Shown here: positions 60,779-64,000 of the stretch, piece after piece
How positions within the stretch are numbered: the stretch's first letter is position 1
How the letters are laid out: every line of letters starts with the position of its first letter
Position numbers and translations under genes: made by a program
The notes under the pieces: model-generated
Told to the model about the DNA's origin: nothing
The model's database searches: none
Seen by the model: only the letters and a program-made list of their open reading frames with translations
From: an uncultured Synergistales bacterium
Lineage (GTDB): Bacteria; Synergistota; Synergistia; Synergistales; Aminobacteriaceae
Assembly: GCA_905233565.1 (NCBI GenBank)
Contig: CAJOCL010000003.1
Coordinates: 124,001 to 188,000, forward strand
Direction: 5' to 3'
DNA length: 64,000 nucleotides

Positions 60779-61978
60779 ATGGGCAAGATTAAAATGGCAA
60801 ACCCCATCGTAGAGATGGACGGCGACGAAATGACGAGAGTATTATGGCAGATTATCAAAGATGACCTGCTTTTGCCGTTCGTTGACCTCAACATGGAATA
60901 CTACGATTTAGGATTGCCGGAAAGAGACAAGACAGGCGACAAAGTAACATGGGCAGCCGCTGAAGCAATCAAGAAGCATCATGTCGGCGTAAAATGCGCA
61001 ACGATTACACCGAACAAGCAGCGCGTTGAAGAGTACAATCTTCATGAAATGTGGAAATCCCCGAACGGAACAATCAGGGCAGTCCTTGACGGTACAGTAT
61101 TCCGCGCTCCGATTCTGACGAACTGCATCAAGCCTGTTGTCAAAAACTGGAAAAAGCCCATAACGATTGCAAGACACGCATACGGTGACGTCTACAGGGG
61201 TACAGAGTACAGAGTCCCCGAACCGGGCAAGGCTGAATTACTTTTCACCGGCAAAGACGGCGCAACGTTCCGCGAGACAGTTTACGATTACGAGTGTCCC
61301 GGCGTTTTACAGGCCATGTACAACAAGGATACGTCAATAAAATCGTTTGCTCGTTCATGCTTTGAGTATGCTCTTTCAACAAAACAGGATCTCTGGTTCT
61401 CGTCAAAAGATACGATTTCAAAGCAGTATGACCAGACATTCAAGCTCTTATTCCAGGAAATATTCGAGAAGGAATACGAAGAGAAATTCAGGAAAGCCGG
61501 AATCACATACTTCTACACTCTTATCGATGACGCTGTAGCACGTGTAATGCGTTCAGAGGGCGGCTTTATCTGGGCCTGCAAGAACTATGACGGCGACGTC
61601 ATGAGCGACATGGTATCAACGGCTTTCGGCTCACTCGCAATGATGACAAGCGTACTCGTTTCACCTGACGGCAATTTCGAGTACGAGGCAGCTCACGGAA
61701 CTGTAACGAAGCATTATTACAGATACCGCGATGAGGGCAAAATGACATCAACGAACCCCGTTGCAACGATTTTCGCGTGGAGCGGTGCATTACGCAAGCG
61801 CGGAGAACTTGACGAAAACGGCGAACTTGTACTCTTCGCAAACAAACTTGAGAAAGCAACAATCTCAACGATTGAAGGCGGAGTTATGACGAAAGACCTT
61901 TCAGGGCTTTGCGAGGGAGTTGTTCCTCAGGTTGTCGACAGCAAAGAGTTCATAAAGGCAATCGCAGCAAAATTATAA
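60779..61978 (+). CDS. icd: NADP-dependent isocitrate dehydrogenase (eukaryotic-type)
   Basis: Oxidatively decarboxylates isocitrate to 2-oxoglutarate with NADP. The protein has 399 residues. The N-terminal MANPIVEMDGDEMTR and KSPNGTIRAVLDGTVFR are the pattern of the homodimeric IDH1/IDH2-like group found in animals and a subset of bacteria, unlike E. coli Icd. The conserved Lys-Asp pair (TLIDDAVARVMRSEGGFIWA) and AAHGTVTKHYYRY are seen. The start has GAAGGGAG upstream. It is downstream of the aconitase-like gene, so the pair probably feeds 2-oxoglutarate into glutamate synthesis. Confidence 0.95.
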   Translation: MGKIKMANPIVEMDGDEMTRVLWQIIKDDLLLPFVDLNMEYYDLGLPERDKTGDKVTWAAAEAIKKHHVGVKCATITPNKQRVEEYNLHEMWKSPNGTIRAVLDGTVFRAPILTNCIKPVVKNWKKPITIARHAYGDVYRGTEYRVPEPGKAELLFTGKDGATFRETVYDYECPGVLQAMYNKDTSIKSFARSCFEYALSTKQDLWFSSKDTISKQYDQTFKLLFQEIFEKEYEEKFRKAGITYFYTLIDDAVARVMRSEGGFIWACKNYDGDVMSDMVSTAFGSLAMMTSVLVSPDGNFEYEAAHGTVTKHYYRYRDEGKMTSTNPVATIFAWSGALRKRGELDENGELVLFANKLEKATISTIEGGVMTKDLSGLCEGVVPQVVDSKEFIKAIAAKL

Positions 61979-62009
61979 TCTTGATTCAAGCGTTATAATT
62001 AAATTACAG

Positions 62010-62039
62010 CCTCGCAGGACTTTTCGGGGTCTTGCGGGG
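62010..62039 (+). terminator. Strong hairpin after icd
   Basis: CCTCGCAGGAC pairs with GGTCTTGCGGGG over about 11 bp, with wobbles, and is followed by TTAATTTTATATT. It is probably the icd terminator, but a TATAAT at 61993 would place it at the very start of the next gene's leader. Confidence 0.5.
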
Positions 62040-62071
62040 TTAATTTTATATTAAGGGGTGAACTTTTCATC

Positions 62072-62365
62072 ATGGAAGCAAGAGCAGAAGATAGAGTAAC
62101 AGAGAGCATCGACTGGGCGCGCGCTCCGGCAGATACGCTTGTATGTCCTGAAAAAGAGATATATTTGCGCGACATAGTGCAGGGCATTCTTGACGGCTTC
62201 GAGACGAAAGAGGCCGTAATGGAAGAGTTATCGCTGATAGAAGATGACGAGGGTACGGAAGATATTCAGGCAATACTTGATATTTTCGTCCCCGTCATTA
62301 ACGCTTGGAAATCCGGAAGCTGCGGAATGGGCTGCGCAGGCTGTACGGGATCCTGCGGAGGTTAA
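62072..62365 (+). CDS. Small protein with a C-terminal Cys cluster
   Basis: I do not recognise a named family for this 97-residue protein. The middle (VCPEKEIYLRDIVQGILDGFETKEAVME) resembles the BFD-like helix pair Ixxx-GxxT-xxE of bacterioferritin-associated [2Fe-2S] domains, with only one Cys before it. The end is a compact cluster CGMGCAGCTGSCGG with four cysteines in twelve residues. A metal or Fe-S role is possible. The start has AAGGGGTGA upstream. The gene stands alone between two terminators. It may relate to Fe-S enzymes such as the nearby aconitase, but that is a guess. Confidence 0.6.
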   Translation: MEARAEDRVTESIDWARAPADTLVCPEKEIYLRDIVQGILDGFETKEAVMEELSLIEDDEGTEDIQAILDIFVPVINAWKSGSCGMGCAGCTGSCGG

Positions 62366-62371
62366 AGCCGT

Positions 62372-62428
62372 AAAAAAACTTCCCGTTCTCGTAAGTTTCT
62401 GCGATTGCGGGAAGTTCAATTTTTTTTA
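62372..62428. terminator. Bidirectional intrinsic terminator
   Basis: AACTTCCCG and CGGGAAGTT form a perfect 9-bp stem. A run of A residues precedes it and a run of T residues follows, so it ends both the small-protein gene and leuB. It overlaps the leuB stop codon by a few bases. Confidence 0.8.
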
Positions 62429-63487
62429 TAACTTTGCGATTATTGCATCTCTCATCTGTGAGCCTGTAATTAATTTCGTCCCCTCAGTGTAAATATCACC
62501 TGTTCTAAGACCGTCATTAAGAACTTCATCTACGGCGTTTTCGATTTTGTCGGCCTCTTTCGACATTCCGAATGAATATCTCAGCATCATTGCACCCGCG
62601 AGAATCGTACCGATCGGGTTTGCTTTGTCCTGACCTGCAATATCGGGGGCAGATCCGTGAATAGGCTCATACAGTCCGCGATTGTTATCGCCGAGACTTG
62701 CGCTCGGTATCATTCCGATTGAGCCGACAATCTGGCTTGCCTCGTCAGAAAGAATATCGCCGAACGTATTTTCAGTTACGATTACGTCAAATTCTGACGG
62801 AACGCGTATTAACTGCATTGATGCGTTGTCGACATAAAGATGATTTAAGCTGACTTCGGGATATTCTTTTGCTACATCTTCGACAACTTCACGCCATAAT
62901 CTCGATACCGTCAATATATTGGCCTTGTCTATTGATGTTACGATTTTGCGCCGTCCCATTGCTGCCTTGAAAGCTACGTGAGCAATGCGCCTGATTTCGT
63001 GTTCCGAATACTCCATGACATCGCGGGCAGCCCTTTCGCCTTCAGGTGTCGTGAAAGCCTCGTGCTTTCCGAAATATATTCCGCCCGTAAGCTCACGGAT
63101 AATCACGAAATCAATACCCTTGTCAGCAATATCTTTTCTTAACGGACATGCTGACGCTAACGGTGTAAATATTTTCGCCGGACGAATGTTAGCAAAAACT
63201 CCAAGACCCTTGCGAACTCCGAGCAATCCGCGTTCAGGGCGCAATTCAGGAGGCTGATTGTCCCATTTAGGGCCGCCGACTGCTCCGAGTAATGTAGCCT
63301 CAGCGTTCTGGCAGATTTTCAGGCTTTCAGCGGGTAAAGGTTCGCCGTATTTGTCGATTGCATTTCCGCCCATTGCGACACTCTGGAAATCAAAAACTTT
63401 GGGCGCAGCTTTTTCAAGAACTTCAAGGGCTGCTCCTATAACTTCAGGGCCTATTCCGTCGCCCGGTATTACTGCAACTTTTTTCAT
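62426..63487 (-). CDS. leuB: 3-isopropylmalate dehydrogenase
   Basis: An NAD-dependent enzyme that oxidises 3-isopropylmalate in leucine synthesis. The protein has 353 residues. The N-terminal IPGDGIGPEVI and the Asp-rich YVDNASMQLIRVP segment are typical. The dinucleotide end EPIHGSAPDIAGQDKANPIG matches LeuB. The start has ATGGAGC upstream. It follows leuD by 31 nt in the leuD-leuB order, so it belongs to the leuCDB operon running off the right edge of the window. Confidence 0.95.
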   Translation of the reverse strand: MKKVAVIPGDGIGPEVIGAALEVLEKAAPKVFDFQSVAMGGNAIDKYGEPLPAESLKICQNAEATLLGAVGGPKWDNQPPELRPERGLLGVRKGLGVFANIRPAKIFTPLASACPLRKDIADKGIDFVIIRELTGGIYFGKHEAFTTPEGERAARDVMEYSEHEIRRIAHVAFKAAMGRRKIVTSIDKANILTVSRLWREVVEDVAKEYPEVSLNHLYVDNASMQLIRVPSEFDVIVTENTFGDILSDEASQIVGSIGMIPSASLGDNNRGLYEPIHGSAPDIAGQDKANPIGTILAGAMMLRYSFGMSKEADKIENAVDEVLNDGLRTGDIYTEGTKLITGSQMRDAIIAKL

Positions 63488-63518
63488 GATTTAAGCTCCA
63501 TTCTTTCTTTTATTTCTT

Positions 63519-64000
63519 TCATTTCTTTTCATTTTTTTTCTTTTTCAATGAGGCCATTAATCCGCCGTCAGCAATCATATTTTTAATGAACTCAGGGAAC
63601 GGCTCAGACTGATACGTTTTTCCTTTTGTTTCATTAGTGATCAAGCCCGTATCAAAATTAACGCTTACTTTGTCACCATCTGAAATATCTTCGGCAGCTT
63701 CAGGACATTCAAGAATTGCGAGGCCGATATTGATTGCGTTGCGGTAGAAAATCCGTGCGAAACTTTTTGCGATTACGCATGAAATCCCTGATGCCTTTAT
63801 TGCAACGGGAGCATGTTCGCGTGATGATCCGCAGCCGAAATTCAATCCTGCGACGATAATATCTCCGTTCCTGACTTTTGAGTGAAAGCCCGAGTCTATA
63901 TCTTCCATGCAGTGTGAAGCTAATTCCTTTTCGTCTTGGCTTGCGAGATAGCGCGCAGGTATTATTACGTCAGTGTCTACGTGATCGCCGTATTTGTGTG
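63519..64000 (-). CDS. leuD: 3-isopropylmalate dehydratase small subunit (N-terminus beyond window)
   Basis: The small swivel-domain subunit of isopropylmalate isomerase, acting with LeuC. In-frame codons run to the window edge and give [18 protein letters not shown], so only about 6 N-terminal residues are missing; the ATG at 63908 is internal. [37 protein letters not shown] (in part) is the family block. The C-terminus is basic and Lys-rich (LKKKKNEKK), slightly longer than usual. It precedes leuB, and leuC presumably lies beyond the right edge. Confidence 0.92.
   Translation of the reverse strand, partial: HKYGDHVDTDVIIPARYLASQDEKELASHCMEDIDSGFHSKVRNGDIIVAGLNFGCGSSREHAPVAIKASGISCVIAKSFARIFYRNAINIGLAILECPEAAEDISDGDKVSVNFDTGLITNETKGKTYQSEPFPEFIKNMIADGGLMASLKKKKNEKK

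Overview
The window reads as a typical piece of bacterial chromosome, densely packed on both strands, with no rRNA, tRNA, insertion sequence, prophage or CRISPR array that I can see. The gene set points to a motile anaerobe that makes its own amino acids. It includes flagellin and a filament cap with sigma-28-type promoters, branched-chain, leucine and threonine synthesis genes, a CodY regulator, HslUV, a eukaryotic-type NADP isocitrate dehydrogenase, and an ArnT-like lipid glycosyltransferase that suggests an outer membrane. CodY in a probably diderm cell, and a TrmD fused to a domain that Thermotoga encodes as a separate neighbouring gene, make me favour Synergistota. This is inference from gene content, not a database match.

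Layout. 1-1416 (minus): prepilin peptidase (cut by the window edge) and two tandem zinc-ribbon proteins. 1568-4238 (plus): ilvC-ilvD, with a possible CodY box in front. 4304-10726: a small glutaredoxin (minus), then a plus-strand run of isochorismatase-like hydrolase, ArnT-like membrane protein, exported unknown, galE, a PAS/degenerate-GGDEF protein and rsmA. 10770-15718 (minus): ParA with an overlapping very acidic partner, an EamA transporter, trpF and an NhaC antiporter. 15854-22338 (minus): a giant 1710-residue FliD and lysA, which appears to start at AUU. 22421-30683: PAS-dynamin-like GTPase, nudC (minus), uvrA, dnaN and recF. 30687-34029 (minus): an ABC ATPase fused to a histidine-kinase-like ATPase domain, its permease, and a J-like/TM/trypsin-like protease.

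34115-40871 (minus) holds two housekeeping groups: ylxM-ffh-rpsP-khpA-trmD-rplS (no rimM; trmD also appears to start at AUU) and hslV-hslU-codY. 40990-45611 (plus): a Vat-like acetyltransferase, a bacterial PARG, thrC-thrB, a degraded gene remnant and a divergent recO. 45664-47936 (minus): ilvN-ilvB. Then come an exported FAD oxidoreductase, a calcium-type P-ATPase (minus), flagellin (minus), nagE-nagA with a WG-repeat protein, an aconitase-family hydratase, icd, a small Cys-cluster protein, and leuB-leuD (minus, cut by the right edge).

How the parts work together. ilvC, ilvD, ilvBN, leuBD and thrCB cover most of branched-chain and threonine synthesis, and CodY encoded in the same window is the natural candidate to sense isoleucine/valine and repress them. 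The aconitase-like hydratase plus Icd would supply 2-oxoglutarate. NagE and NagA import and deacetylate GlcNAc. FliC and FliD lie about 32 kb apart but share the same sigma-28-like promoter architecture. The least ordinary items are the repeat-expanded FliD, the ABC/HATPase fusion, two genes that seem to use AUU starts, an apparently leaderless ylxM promoter, the PAS-dynamin fusion, and a beta clamp with a disordered tail.
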